A stretch of 64,000 nucleotides of DNA from Polyangiaceae bacterium (GTDB lineage Bacteria > Myxococcota_A > Polyangia > Polyangiales > Polyangiaceae): contig JAICQO010000004.1 of assembly GCA_025937835.1 (NCBI GenBank), positions 62,001 through 126,000 of the forward strand, given 5' to 3'. The translations under genes and the position numbers were made by a program. Position 1 is the first letter of the stretch; each line of letters starts with the position of its first letter. The notes below the pieces were generated by a model. The model did not search any database. It saw only the letters and a list, made by a program, of their open reading frames with translations, and was not told where the DNA came from. Positions 1 to 8,090 of this stretch are shown here, in pieces.

Positions 1-511
1 GGCAGCGCTCGCCGAGCTCGCGCGCCAGAACCTCGATCGCGCGGCTCTATCGGGCCGCGTGTTCGTGCGCGATCTGGACGCTCAGGGCCTGCCGCTCGAG
101 CTCCGCGGAAAGGCCGGCCTCGTCCTCAGCAATCCGCCGTTCTTCAACGACTCCGAGCACCGCGCGCCGCGGTCGGCCGCGCGCAAGGCGGCGCGGCTCG
201 GGGGCGTGGCGCCGGTCCTCCGCGCCGCGAGCCTCGCGCTGTCCGGGGACAAGGCGCGCGCCGCGTTCGTCTACCCCGCGCGGGGCCTCGAGGCGTTGCT
301 GACGGCCGCGCGCGCAGCGAGCCTCACCGCCAAGCGTCTGCGCTTCGTGCACGCCTACGAAAGCGAGCCCGCGCGGCTCGCGCTGGTGGAGCTCCGCCGA
401 GCCAAGCCCGGCGGGCTACTCGTAGAACCGCCGCTCGTCGAGTGGGAGCGCCCGGGTCGGCGAACCGCCGAGCTCTTGCGGCTCACGGCCGGAGCAAGCG
501 GTCGAAGCTGA
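1..511 (+). CDS. TrmN6-like tRNA (adenine-N6) methyltransferase, C-terminal part
   Basis: Partial gene entering from the left edge; the reading frame is open from base 2. The visible 169 residues contain the NPPF catalytic motif of N6-adenine methyltransferases (in SNPPFFND), followed by a His/Arg-rich loop and a C-terminal half (VHAYESEPARLALVELR) typical of the YfiC/TrmN6 family, which methylates A37 of tRNA1(Val). The SAM-binding GxG motif would lie outside the window. It converges with the minus-strand RNA methyltransferase gene and overlaps its 3' end by 29 bases. Confidence is good for the methyltransferase fold, moderate for the exact substrate. Confidence 0.8.
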   Translation, partial: AALAELARQNLDRAALSGRVFVRDLDAQGLPLELRGKAGLVLSNPPFFNDSEHRAPRSAARKAARLGGVAPVLRAASLALSGDKARAAFVYPARGLEALLTAARAASLTAKRLRFVHAYESEPARLALVELRRAKPGGLLVEPPLVEWERPGRRTAELLRLTAGASGRS

Positions 512-1031
512 TGGCCGCGGCGGCGCGCACGCTCAGGTGATTGTAGCCGTCGGGCCGCGGCGAGCGGATGGCTTCGAGCCGGTGCGTCGCGCGTTCGTAG
601 ACGCTGTCGGCGAGGCCCCAACCGGTGCCGAACACGAGCAAAACCGGTGGCCCGGGCTGCAAGAGCCGGCTACGAGCCGCGGAGTATTCGAGCAGCTCGC
701 CGCGCTCGGCGGCGCTCGTGGTCCAGACCTCCGGCTCCCCGAGGGCGCGGATCGCGTCCTCGAGATCGGGCACGATCGTGAGCAACTCGAGGGCCGGTGA
801 GCGATCCGGGATCCGGCGAGCGCCGGAGCCGCCGACCCAGTGCGCGCGGACGCGCTCGGCGAGCTCGCGCTGCGCGGCGATCGGGTGGATCACGAAGTAG
901 TCGCTGAGCCCGTAGCTGTGAGCGCTGCGGGCGATGTCGTGCAGATCCAGGTTGGTGATCGCCGTGGTGACCACGCTCTTCTGCCGATCGAGCACCGGGT
1001 AGTGCACGAGAGCGACCGCGACTCGCCTCAT
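483..1031 (-). CDS. TM1570-family RNA methyltransferase next to trmD
   Basis: 182 residues. The N-terminus (MRRVAVALVHYPVLDR) and the segment TTAITNLDLHDIARSAHSYG match the family of SPOUT-like RNA methyltransferases typified by Thermotoga TM1570, which sit directly downstream of trmD in many bacteria. A C-terminal VLLVFGTGWGL segment fits the trefoil-knot cofactor site. The start at 1031 forms an ATGA overlap with the trmD stop, so translational coupling is likely. A longer in-frame extension to 1544 is the shadow of trmD. The methylated RNA is unknown for the family. Confidence 0.85.
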   Translation of the reverse strand: MRRVAVALVHYPVLDRQKSVVTTAITNLDLHDIARSAHSYGLSDYFVIHPIAAQRELAERVRAHWVGGSGARRIPDRSPALELLTIVPDLEDAIRALGEPEVWTTSAAERGELLEYSAARSRLLQPGPPVLLVFGTGWGLADSVYERATHRLEAIRSPRPDGYNHLSVRAAAAISFDRLLRP

Positions 1032-1738
1032 TCTTCGTCGAGCTCCGGCCCCGAGAGCAGATCGGGGCGCCGTTCGCGCGTGCGCTCTAGGGACATCTGC
1101 CGTCGCCAGGCGGCGACCTTGCCGTGATCGCCCGAGGTCAGGATCGCCGGCACGCCGTGGCCGCGAAACTCCGCGGGGCGCGTGTATTGCGGGTACTCGA
1201 GCAGACCCGAGCAGGCGTCGCTGAACGACTCTTCGCCGATCGAGTCTTGGTTGCCGAGCACCCCCGGCGAGAGCCGGATCACCGCCTCGATCACGCACAT
1301 GGCCGGCAGCTCCCCGCCGGTCAGCACGAAGTCGCCGACCGAGATCTCCTGGTCCATGTACAGCCGCACCCGCTCGTCGAAGCCCTCGTAGCGGCCGCAC
1401 ACGATCACGAACGTCGACGCCTCGCCGAGCGACCGCGCCAGCTTCTGATCGAAGCGCGCGCCCTGGGGCGTCATCAAAATCCGCCGGTCGGCGCGCTCCA
1501 CGCCGAGCTTCTTCTCCGCGGCCTCGACAGCGTTCACGATGCAATCCGGGCGCATCACCATGCCGGAGCCGCCGCCGTACGGGGTGTCATCGACCGCGAG
1601 GTGCTTTCCGAGCCCGTGCTGCCGCAAGTTCTCGAACGTGACCTCGAGCTTCCCCGACTCGACGGCGCGGCCGACCAGGCTGGCGCGCAAGAAGCCCTCG
1701 AAGAGCTCGGGAAACAACGTGACGACCGCGACGCGCAT
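1028..1738 (-). CDS. trmD: tRNA (guanine37-N1)-methyltransferase TrmD
   Basis: About 236 residues, the usual TrmD length. It methylates N1 of G37 next to the anticodon, preventing frameshifts. Hallmarks are the N-terminus MRVAVVTLFPELFEGF, the DDTPYGGGSGMVM motif, the trefoil-knot SAM site CGRYEGFDERV, and GDFVLTGGE. The ATG at 1738 is preferred; a TTG two codons upstream (1744) would overlap the rimM stop. Third to last gene in the rpsP-khpA-rimM-trmD operon and overlapping the next gene by 4 bases. Confidence 0.97.
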   Translation of the reverse strand: MRVAVVTLFPELFEGFLRASLVGRAVESGKLEVTFENLRQHGLGKHLAVDDTPYGGGSGMVMRPDCIVNAVEAAEKKLGVERADRRILMTPQGARFDQKLARSLGEASTFVIVCGRYEGFDERVRLYMDQEISVGDFVLTGGELPAMCVIEAVIRLSPGVLGNQDSIGEESFSDACSGLLEYPQYTRPAEFRGHGVPAILTSGDHGKVAAWRRQMSLERTRERRPDLLSGPELDEE

Positions 1739-1740
1739 GC

Positions 1741-2262
1741 TCAAGCCAGGATCGCGTCCTCGGTCGCGAGCACGATCCGCGTCGCGTCGATCGACTCGAG
1801 GTACTCGGGCCGCAACACGACCTCGACGCAGCTGCCGTCCGGGCGCTCGACGATCAGCGAATCTACCGTCGGGTTGACCACGACCTCGACCGCGCGACCG
1901 AGCAGGCCCGACGGCGTCTCGACCGACGCGCCGATCAGGTCGACCAGGTACGGGCCGCTCTGTTCCGGTCCGCCCTGTGCGCGTTGGGCTTCGAGCGCGG
2001 CACGCTCGACCTCGATGCGTGCGCCGCGCAGCGCCTCCGCCGCCTCACGCGTGTCGACGCCCTCGAGCTTCAACAAGAACCCCTTGCCGGAGCCGGTGCA
2101 GCTCTCGACTCGATGCTGCAAGCGCTGTCCGTTGGTGAGCACGAGCTCGAGCGTGGTGGCGCCGGACAGCGCGGTGCTGCCCGGCCAGTGCGGGAGTACC
2201 TTCAGGACCCCCCGCAAGCCGTGCACCGACACGACGCGCGCGACCTCCAGCAGATCAGCCAT
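1741..2262 (-). CDS. rimM: 16S rRNA processing/30S maturation protein RimM
   Basis: 173 residues, family length. RimM binds ribosomal protein S19 and assists 30S head maturation. The N-terminal RimM barrel (LEVARVVSVHGLRGVLKV) and the C-terminal PRC-barrel (YLVDLIGASVETPSG) are both present. It lies between khpA and trmD, the standard order in bacteria, with only a few bases to trmD. Confidence 0.95.
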   Translation of the reverse strand: MADLLEVARVVSVHGLRGVLKVLPHWPGSTALSGATTLELVLTNGQRLQHRVESCTGSGKGFLLKLEGVDTREAAEALRGARIEVERAALEAQRAQGGPEQSGPYLVDLIGASVETPSGLLGRAVEVVVNPTVDSLIVERPDGSCVEVVLRPEYLESIDATRIVLATEDAILA

Positions 2263-2348
2263 CTACGCTCTCGAGCGTGCACGGCGCCCGGCGCGGCAGG
2301 GCCGGCTCAGACGCTCGTGCTCCGCTCGTGCCAAGACCGAGCTCTGAG

Positions 2349-2585
2349 CTAGTCGAGGATGTCGAGCTGCGCGCGCCGGCCGAGCTTGGTGGACGCAGCC
2401 ACCAGGATCGTGCGGATCGACTGCGCGGTCCGCCCGTCCTTGCCGATCACCTTGCCGATGTCGCCGGGCGCCACGCGCAGCTCGAGGATCGAGTTGTGGT
2501 CGCCGTCGATCTCGGTGACTTCCACGCCGTCCGGATCGTCGACGAGGGACTGGGCGATGGTCTCGATCAGATCTTTCAACGCCAT
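2349..2585 (-). CDS. khpA: KH-domain RNA-binding protein KhpA
   Basis: 78 residues containing a single type II KH domain with the nucleic-acid-binding loop GKVIGKDGRTAQ. KhpA proteins bind RNA, often with KhpB, and are encoded between rpsP and rimM in many bacteria, exactly as here. No extra domain is seen. Confidence 0.93.
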   Translation of the reverse strand: MALKDLIETIAQSLVDDPDGVEVTEIDGDHNSILELRVAPGDIGKVIGKDGRTAQSIRTILVAASTKLGRRAQLDILD

Positions 2586-2604
2586 CGTCAGCCTCCAGAG
2601 TGAT

Positions 2605-2856
2605 TCAGGACTTCGCTTCGGCGGCTACCGCCGGGTTCGCCTTCAGCAAACGCGCGAGCGTGTCGGACGGCAGCGCGCCCTTGCCCGTCCAGTAATCGAG
2701 CCGAGCACGATCGATCTGGAAGGGGCCGGCGGGATCGAACACGCCGATGTTCTCGATGTGACGGCCGTCGCGCGGGCTGCGGTGGTCGGTGACCACGATG
2801 CGGTAGAAGGGGACCTTTTTCGTGCCGTAGCGCGCGAGGCGAATGTGGACTGCCAT
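2605..2856 (-). CDS. rpsP: 30S ribosomal protein S16
   Basis: 83 residues starting MAVHIRLARYGTKKVPFYR, the conserved S16 N-terminus, with NIGVFDP and LDYWTGKGALPSD following. The ATG at 2856 is chosen over a longer frame to 2937 because it begins at the conserved residue and is preceded by a GAGGAG ribosome-binding site 4 to 5 bases away. First gene of the translation operon. Confidence 0.97.
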   Translation of the reverse strand: MAVHIRLARYGTKKVPFYRIVVTDHRSPRDGRHIENIGVFDPAGPFQIDRARLDYWTGKGALPSDTLARLLKANPAVAAEAKS

Positions 2857-2884
2857 GAGCTCCTCGGAATTTCGGAAGGGCGCG

Positions 2885-2913
2885 AGGCTAGCATCCACGG
2901 AACGCCGTGCCAG
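2885..2913 (-). promoter_or_regulatory. Candidate sigma-70 promoter of rpsP operon
   Basis: On the minus strand a CTGGCA box (2913-2908) and a TAGCCT box (2890-2885) are separated by 17 bases and lie about 30 bases before the rpsP start. Match to TTGACA/TATAAT is partial (4/6 and 3/6), so this is a suggestion only. Confidence 0.35.
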
Positions 2914-2988
2914 TAGTCGACCCCGCGGGAGCCCCAAGAAATTTGTCCGGAGCGGGCGGCTCAGCGTCGGCCCGGTGGCCGCCCCTGC

Positions 2989-3723
2989 TCAGGGCTTGGC
3001 GATGGACGTCGCGGCGGAGCGATCGGCGGTCGCAAAGGCCTCGATCACCTTGGTCAGCATCTCGAAGTGGCGGCTGGCGGTGACCAGGCTGGTCATGCCG
3101 GCGATCGCGGTCGAATTCGAGAGCTCGAGCGCGCCCACCTCGAGCTCGGCGGCCATTGGCTGCGCCCTGCCGGCTTCGGGCCGGGCCCGGAGCAGAACGT
3201 TGCCCTCTTTCTCTAGGCCAGCGGAGTTCGCGAACTGGAAGACCCCGAGCTTCGAGCCCGATTCCATGCCGTCGACCAGCAAGCTGCCGTCGGGGCCGAA
3301 GGTCACCTCTTTGCTGTCGGGCGGGACGCGGATCGGCTGGCGATTTTCGCCGAGGTAGGCGTGGCCGTCCGCCGTGGTGAGCGTTCCGTCTGCCGTCAAG
3401 CTCAGGTGCCCGGCGCGCGTGTAGCGTTCGCCTTGCGGGGTCCTCACGGCGAAGAATCCGTCGGGGCCGCGCAGCGCGACGTCCAGGCCGCGGTTGGTGG
3501 TGGTGATCTGGCCCGCGCTCAGGTCCGGGCGCACGTTGCGCACCACCGAGTAGTGGAGCGACTCGTCGGCGCCGCGCTGGGCGTTCGCGAGCGTTTCGCG
3601 GAACAGCTCGCGGTCGGCGCGGAAGCCCGGCGTCGAAGAGTTCGCGATGTTGTTGGCCGCGACGTCGAGGGCCGACGTCTGCCCGACCGCGCCCGATACC
3701 GCCGCCCAGATGCCAGTGCTCAT
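2989..3723 (-). CDS. flgF: Flagellar basal-body rod protein FlgF
   Basis: 244 residues, typical of the proximal rod protein FlgF. The N-terminus has the rod/hook signature MSTGIWAAVSGAVGQ...LDVAANNIANSSTPGFRAD, a central GLDVALRGPDGFFAVRTPQG segment, and a C-terminal helix (MLTKVIEAFATAD) of the Flg_bbr_C type. It is closer to FlgF than FlgG in length and in lacking the FlgG C-terminal sequence. It stands alone, 12 kb from flgG and without its usual neighbour, and has its own sigma-54 type promoter just upstream. Confidence 0.88.
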   Translation of the reverse strand: MSTGIWAAVSGAVGQTSALDVAANNIANSSTPGFRADRELFRETLANAQRGADESLHYSVVRNVRPDLSAGQITTTNRGLDVALRGPDGFFAVRTPQGERYTRAGHLSLTADGTLTTADGHAYLGENRQPIRVPPDSKEVTFGPDGSLLVDGMESGSKLGVFQFANSAGLEKEGNVLLRARPEAGRAQPMAAELEVGALELSNSTAIAGMTSLVTASRHFEMLTKVIEAFATADRSAATSIAKP

Positions 3724-3776
3724 GTCGCACTCTTGGGGGTTGAGTGGGTTGCGTGGATGATCACGGGCCCTGGTTA

Positions 3777-3792
3777 AGCAAGTGATGGGCCA
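3777..3792 (-). promoter_or_regulatory. Sigma-54 promoter of flgF
   Basis: Minus-strand sequence TGGCCCATCACTTGCT matches the -24/-12 consensus TGGCACGN4TTGCW with the invariant GG and GC exactly 10 bases apart. Predicted transcription start is near 3767, giving a leader of about 44 bases before flgF. Confidence 0.7.
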
Positions 3793-3877
3793 GCGTTCGC
3801 AGCCTGCCGTTCGGCTCCCGGCTTTCGCGGTTCCGGTGGAGAACGCACATCGGTGCGGAAGCCTGAGCGTCGGCTGA

Positions 3878-3892
3878 TTGACGCTTCGTCAA
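3878..3892. other. Perfect inverted repeat, possible operator or hairpin
   Basis: TTGACG-CTT-CGTCAA is a 6-bp perfect inverted repeat with a 3-base centre. It lies in the 268-base gap between flgF (minus) and the HDOD-like gene (plus), about 100 bases before the latter. Otherwise the gap holds only the flgF sigma-54 promoter. Function unknown. Confidence 0.3.
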
Positions 3893-3991
3893 GAACACGC
3901 CGCCGCCGTCCGTCGCGGCTCTGACTACGCGAAACAGAAATGCCCAACGAGGGCTGGCGTTTTGAGTTCTAGTCTTCACACTGAGAACCGG

Positions 3992-4327
3992 ATGCGCGTG
4001 AATCCCGACCAGCAACTCTCGCCGCGCCACACGGATTGTGAGGCGCGCAAGGAGCACCTGGTCGAGCTCGGGCCGATCCACGACCTGCTCAAAGCACTAA
4101 ACGATCCCTGTTGCAGCGGCACGCGGGTGACGACGCTCGTGTCGCACATCCCGCTGCTCGCGCACCGCTGCGTCCAGGCGCTGCTCGTGAAACGGCCCAC
4201 GCTGCGCGCGGCCTCCTTGAATCAAGCGCTGGCGCTGCTCGGCAATCGCGGGCTCGAGACGCAGCTGCTCCAGGTGCTCGAGGACCTGACGGTGCTGCGC
4301 TCCGAGCTCGACGCGGAAGCCGGTTGA
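3992..4327 (+). CDS. Short HDOD-like protein (half domain)
   Basis: 111 residues. The segment IHDLLKALNDPCCSGTRV followed by LVSHIPLLAHRCVQAL and SLNQALALLG reads like the N-terminal helical half of an HDOD domain, in which an entry-like helix is followed by the 'AixxLG' helix; no HD/GYP-like second half follows. HDOD proteins are signalling scaffolds. The ATG at 3992 is chosen because similarity begins after it; the upstream frame to 3878 looks random. It precedes the glucosaminidase gene by 36 bases. The assignment is by eye and is moderate to weak. Confidence 0.5.
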   Translation: MRVNPDQQLSPRHTDCEARKEHLVELGPIHDLLKALNDPCCSGTRVTTLVSHIPLLAHRCVQALLVKRPTLRAASLNQALALLGNRGLETQLLQVLEDLTVLRSELDAEAG

Positions 4328-4363
4328 GAGCCCGGCCCGGTTCTTGCTCCCACCGAGGTCGCC

Positions 4364-5167
4364 GTGACCTCCGCGATCGCCTCCCTCGGACTCGCCCAGC
4401 AGCTGCCGCTCGAACGGCAGAACACGGCCCCCGCGCGCGCTCCCCAGCGGCCAGGAGCCCCCGAGTTTTCGCTGGTGAATGCGGTCCGCACCCAGCTCAC
4501 CCCAGGTGAGGCCAAGAACGCGCTGGAAGGCGCGTGGCGCGACACCTTCGGCGAAACCCCGAGCCCCGAGACCTCCGCGATCCTGACGGCCCAGTGGGCG
4601 CACGAGACCGGCCGTGGCGGCTCGATGTTCAACTTCAACTTCGGCGGCATCAAGGGCGCAGGTCCCGGCGGCCACTCCGTGCTGCAGCGCACCAAAGAAG
4701 GCTACGGCGACACCGAGCGCACGATCAAGGACCGCTTCCGGGCCTACGGCAGCGCCGAAGAGGGCGCGCGCGATTACGTGAAGCTCCTGAACGCTCGCTT
4801 CCCGAAGGCGCTCGATGCCGCGCGCGCGGGCGACGCCGAGGGCTTCGTCCACGCCTTGAAGCAGCGCGGCTACTTCACGGGCGAAGAGTCGGCGTACGTG
4901 CGCAGCGTCACCAACCTGTCGCGCGAAATGTTGGGAACCGAGCTCAAACCGCTGCGGCAAATCGACCAGAGCACCCTGCTCGCTCGTGCGGATTTCCCGA
5001 GCGGGCGCGAGCTCGGCGCGAACGCGGTGGACCCGGCCGCGTTCGCTGCTGCCGCAAACGGCGAGTACGCGCCGTTCGTCGATTCGATGTCGATCGCCGA
5101 CGCGCTCGCGCGCTCGGCCCTCAGCATCACGCCCTTCTCCGACGATCGCCGCGAACGCGAGATCTGA
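4364..5167 (+). CDS. FlgJ-type beta-N-acetylglucosaminidase (peptidoglycan hydrolase)
   Basis: 267 residues, GTG start. A Pro/Ala-rich head of about 35 residues precedes a glucosaminidase-like domain: AILTAQWAHETGRGGSMF (catalytic Glu region), NFNFGGIKG, then RFRAYGSAEEGARDYVKLL and a GYFTGEESAYVRSV segment. This resembles the muramidase half of FlgJ, which opens the peptidoglycan layer for rod assembly. No Sec signal peptide is evident, consistent with export through the flagellar apparatus, as for FlgJ. The rod-binding half is encoded separately at 12016-12324. Confidence 0.8.
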   Translation: MTSAIASLGLAQQLPLERQNTAPARAPQRPGAPEFSLVNAVRTQLTPGEAKNALEGAWRDTFGETPSPETSAILTAQWAHETGRGGSMFNFNFGGIKGAGPGGHSVLQRTKEGYGDTERTIKDRFRAYGSAEEGARDYVKLLNARFPKALDAARAGDAEGFVHALKQRGYFTGEESAYVRSVTNLSREMLGTELKPLRQIDQSTLLARADFPSGRELGANAVDPAAFAAAANGEYAPFVDSMSIADALARSALSITPFSDDRREREI

Positions 5168-5328
5168 CGCTCGAGAGCCAGCGTTCCGCTCGTCGCTCGA
5201 TCGAGTAGCCCCGCGCCGTCGCTACCCCGAGAAACACCAATGCCCCCGGTCTCGCGCTTTCGTATCGGCGCTCGGCCAGGGGCATCACGCACCCTCGAGT
5301 CGGTTCACGGGCCACCGCCCGCGCCGCG

Positions 5329-5730
5329 CTATCTGTTGCGGCTCGCGGCGCCCTGCTTCTGCACTTCGGCCACTGCCACCGGCCACGCTTCGCGCAGCGG
5401 CGTGAGGACGCGAAGCACGTCGTCGATCATGGCCGGATCGGCCTTGATGCGCGCGCTCTGGATCCGATCGATGCAGAACTGGTAGACGCCCTGCAGGTTC
5501 TTGCAGAGGTCCGGCGATGCGTCGTGGTCGAGCGCGATTTCGAGCTCGTGGACGATGGCCTGGCTCTTCGAGAGCAGCTCGCGGGCGCGGGACAGCTCCT
5601 GCTTGGCGATGCAGGCCTTCGCGCCGTTCAAGAATCGGAAGATACCGTCGTAGAGGGCGATCAGGATCTGGCCCGGACTCGAGGTCTGGACCAGGACTTG
5701 TTTGTAGCGGTTGACGGCTGTTTCGAGCAT
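5329..5730 (-). CDS. fliS: Flagellin export chaperone FliS
   Basis: 133 residues, family length. FliS caps the C-terminal helix of flagellin in the cytoplasm. The YKQVLVQTSSPGQILIALYDGIFRFLNGA segment spans the conserved first two helices. Last gene of the csrA-fliC-fliD-fliS set. The 160 bases between it and the convergent glucosaminidase gene contain a 7-bp repeat pair (ATGCCCC/GGGGCAT) and nothing else evident. Confidence 0.93.
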   Translation of the reverse strand: MLETAVNRYKQVLVQTSSPGQILIALYDGIFRFLNGAKACIAKQELSRARELLSKSQAIVHELEIALDHDASPDLCKNLQGVYQFCIDRIQSARIKADPAMIDDVLRVLTPLREAWPVAVAEVQKQGAASRNR

Positions 5731-5766
5731 TGAAGTCTTTCGGGGCGACTACGTCGAGGCGCGCAA

Positions 5767-7086
5767 TCAGAAGCGGCCGATGTAGTTCATGAGGTTGTTG
5801 CTGGCGGCAACTTGGCTATCCATCGCCATAAACTGCTTGCGCAGCGCGTCGGCGTAACGGTTCAGCCGCTCGTTCTCGCGGTCAGCCTGGTCGTTCAGCG
5901 ATTTGGAGCGAGTCTCCAGCCCTTGCTGGCGAATCGCGATCGAGCCCTTCCCTCGCTCAGCGACCGAGGTCGCGAGCTCGTTAAGGAGATCCATCACTCC
6001 GCCCTTGGTGTCGGTGCCGGCGAGGACTTTCGAGACGCTGGTCGGGTCGGCGGCGAGAGCTTTCGAAAGCCTTTCCTCGTCCAGCTTCAGCGAGCCGTCG
6101 CTCTGAAAGTTCAAACCGATCGAAGCCACGGAGCTGTACGTCCCGGTATCGTTCATCGGGGTCAGGACCGCGTTGCTCATGCGGGTGAGGATGTTGCGCA
6201 GAGTGGAGTCACCGGCCAGGGCCGCAGTGTTTGCTTTCACGCTGCCCCATCCGGACGTGAGGTGGATCTTGGAGACCACGTTGTTGAACGCGTCCACCAC
6301 GCCCTTGAGCTTGTCTTTCAGCGCGGTCGGGTCGGACGAGACGTCGACGGTGATCGGTGTCGGCGACTCCTTCTTCAGCGCGAGTGTCACGCCTTCGATG
6401 GCTCCGGCAATCTGGTTGTCCGGACGCGTGACGGCCATGCCGTCGATCAGAACCTTGGAGTCGCAGGCAGCCTGGATCCGATTGTCGGCCTTGGCGAGGC
6501 CGAGCGTGGTGCCGTTCTCGACCATGGTGACGCCGTTCGCGTCTCCCGTGTCGAGGCCGCGGATCTGCAGGCGCTTTTCGCTGCCGCTGTTGAAGATCGA
6601 CGCGCTCAGCCGCAGGCCGGTCGCGTTGATCTTCGCGGAGATCTGCTCCATCGTGTCGGCGGGATCGAGCGTTATCTGCTTGGTCGTGCCGCCGACCGTG
6701 AAATCGATGGTGCCGCTCTGACCCATCGGCGTCGTGGAGGACGTCGATGGATCCGAGTAGCTCCGGTGGGCCTTGGCGAGCCTCTCGACGACTACGTCGA
6801 ACTGACCCGGCATGGCCAGGCCGTTCGCAGACACCGCGAGACCTGCTTCGTCGCTGACACTCGCCTTGGAGCCGGCCACGTCGCTGGCCTCTTGGAGACC
6901 CGCCGTGGCCGACTTCAACTTCGAGAGCAAACCCGACAGGTCACTCAGGGCCGTGACCGCGCTCTTCGCCTGACTCGCCTTGTTCCTCAGCTGCGACACG
7001 GGCTCGCTGCTGGCCTGGACCAAACTCTTGATGAGCGCTTCGGTGTCGAGACCGGAGCCGATGCCGCTGTTGATAGTGATGCCCAT
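5767..7086 (-). CDS. fliD: Flagellar filament cap protein FliD
   Basis: 439 residues. The N-terminus ITINSGIGSGLDTEALIKSL and the C-terminal half (TALKDKLKGVVDAFNNVVSKI; coiled helix NDQADRENERLNRYADALRKQF) are the hook-associated protein 2 domains. The C-terminal helices with a final MNYIGRF are typical. It promotes flagellin polymerisation at the filament tip. Lies between fliC and fliS. Confidence 0.95.
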   Translation of the reverse strand: MGITINSGIGSGLDTEALIKSLVQASSEPVSQLRNKASQAKSAVTALSDLSGLLSKLKSATAGLQEASDVAGSKASVSDEAGLAVSANGLAMPGQFDVVVERLAKAHRSYSDPSTSSTTPMGQSGTIDFTVGGTTKQITLDPADTMEQISAKINATGLRLSASIFNSGSEKRLQIRGLDTGDANGVTMVENGTTLGLAKADNRIQAACDSKVLIDGMAVTRPDNQIAGAIEGVTLALKKESPTPITVDVSSDPTALKDKLKGVVDAFNNVVSKIHLTSGWGSVKANTAALAGDSTLRNILTRMSNAVLTPMNDTGTYSSVASIGLNFQSDGSLKLDEERLSKALAADPTSVSKVLAGTDTKGGVMDLLNELATSVAERGKGSIAIRQQGLETRSKSLNDQADRENERLNRYADALRKQFMAMDSQVAASNNLMNYIGRF

Positions 7087-7142
7087 CTTGCAAACTCGCT
7101 TCTAGATCCAGGACTTCATGCGCTACACTCCACCGAACGCCA

Positions 7143-7169
7143 GGCGAGCCGGGACTACCCCGGCTCGCC
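7143..7169 (-). terminator. Strong hairpin between fliC and fliD
   Basis: An 11-bp perfect GC-rich stem (GGCGAGCCGGG / CCCGGCTCGCC) with a 5-base loop begins 16 bases after the fliC stop. There is no U-run, so it may act as an attenuator or 3' stabiliser that raises fliC over fliD output rather than as a full terminator. Confidence 0.65.
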
Positions 7170-7184
7170 CAGCACTAACTTGCG

Positions 7185-8009
7185 TTAGCGGAGGAGGCCC
7201 AGCGCGGTCTGCGGGATCTGGTTGGCCTGCGCCAAGACCGAGACACCCGCTTGCGTCAGCACCTGGTTCCGCGACATCTTCGCGGTCTCTTCGGCGACGT
7301 CCACGTCCACGATGCGCGAGTTCGCAGCGGACAGGTTCGTGCGCATCGTCTGGATGTTGCTGGTAGCAACCTGCAGACGGTTCATCGCGCTACCGAAGTT
7401 CGAACGCGAGTCGGACACGGTCTTGATCGCGTCGTCGATCGTCTTCAGCGACGAGAGCGCCGACGAAGCGCTGGTGCCGGACAGGCTGGCTGACGTGAGC
7501 GAGCTCAGGTTCAGCGCGCCGAAGTCGACCTTGATCTGATCGGACGTGGCGTTGTTCAGACCGACCTGGAACGTCACGCTCGAGGAAGACGAGCCCACCA
7601 GCTTGATGCCGTTGAACGACGTCGAGTCCTGGATACGGGTCACTTCGTCCTTGAGCAGACCGAACTCCTTGTCCAGGTAGCCGCGGTCCTTCTCACCCAG
7701 CGAGCCGTTCGAGGCTTGCATCGCCAGCTCGCGCATACGCCCGAGAATGCCGTGCACCTCGCCCAACGCGCCTTCAGCCGTCTGCGCCATGCTGATGCCG
7801 TCGGCCGCGTTGCGCTCGGCAACGGAGTACGAACGGATCTGCGACTTCATACCTTCGGAGATGGCGAGACCGGCCGCGTCATCCGCCGCCGAGTTGACCC
7901 GGAAACCGCTGGACAGCTTGGCGAAGCTGCCCATCAGTGCCTTCTGGCTACCAGCCAGTCGACCTTGGGCCTCGAGCGACGAAATGTTGGTTTGGATATT
8001 GATTGCCAT
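7185..8009 (-). CDS. fliC: Flagellin
   Basis: 274 residues. Both conserved ends are present: N-terminal D0/D1 (INIQTNISSLEAQGRL, LSSGFRVNSAADDAAGLAI, AQTAEGALGEV) and C-terminal D1/D0 (SRIVDVDVAEETAKMSRN, QALGLLR-like end). The central variable domain is almost absent, so this is a short flagellin, similar in size to Bacillus Hag. The ATG at 8009 is preceded by GGAG 12 bases away within a small hairpin. Confidence 0.97.
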   Translation of the reverse strand: MAINIQTNISSLEAQGRLAGSQKALMGSFAKLSSGFRVNSAADDAAGLAISEGMKSQIRSYSVAERNAADGISMAQTAEGALGEVHGILGRMRELAMQASNGSLGEKDRGYLDKEFGLLKDEVTRIQDSTSFNGIKLVGSSSSSVTFQVGLNNATSDQIKVDFGALNLSSLTSASLSGTSASSALSSLKTIDDAIKTVSDSRSNFGSAMNRLQVATSNIQTMRTNLSAANSRIVDVDVAEETAKMSRNQVLTQAGVSVLAQANQIPQTALGLLR

Positions 8010-8090
8010 GACTGAAACGAACTCCTTCTTGGAGACAGTTATCGAGAGCGAAATGCTCTCGTTGCAGGCCTTGTTGGCCTGTCAAAACTC
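8010..8090 (-). promoter_or_regulatory. Flagellin leader with three hairpins; possible CsrA target
   Basis: Reading toward fliC the 80 bases before the start contain three hairpins: CAGGCC-AACAA-GGCCTG (8081-8065), CGAGAGC-ATTTC-GCTCTCG (8061-8043), and CTCC-AAGAA-GGAG (8034-8022), the last holding the Shine-Dalgarno. The AAGGA at the Shine-Dalgarno resembles the core of CsrA sites. A weak sigma-28-like -10 (CTCGATAA, 8046-8039) with GCAA 15 bases upstream overlaps the second hairpin; if it is used, only the last hairpin is in the mRNA. Confidence 0.45.

Noticed and set aside
3761-4081. Minus-strand 106-residue frame upstream of flgF
   Set aside because: No family resemblance, no ribosome-binding site, and it overlaps the HDOD-like gene and the flgF promoter.
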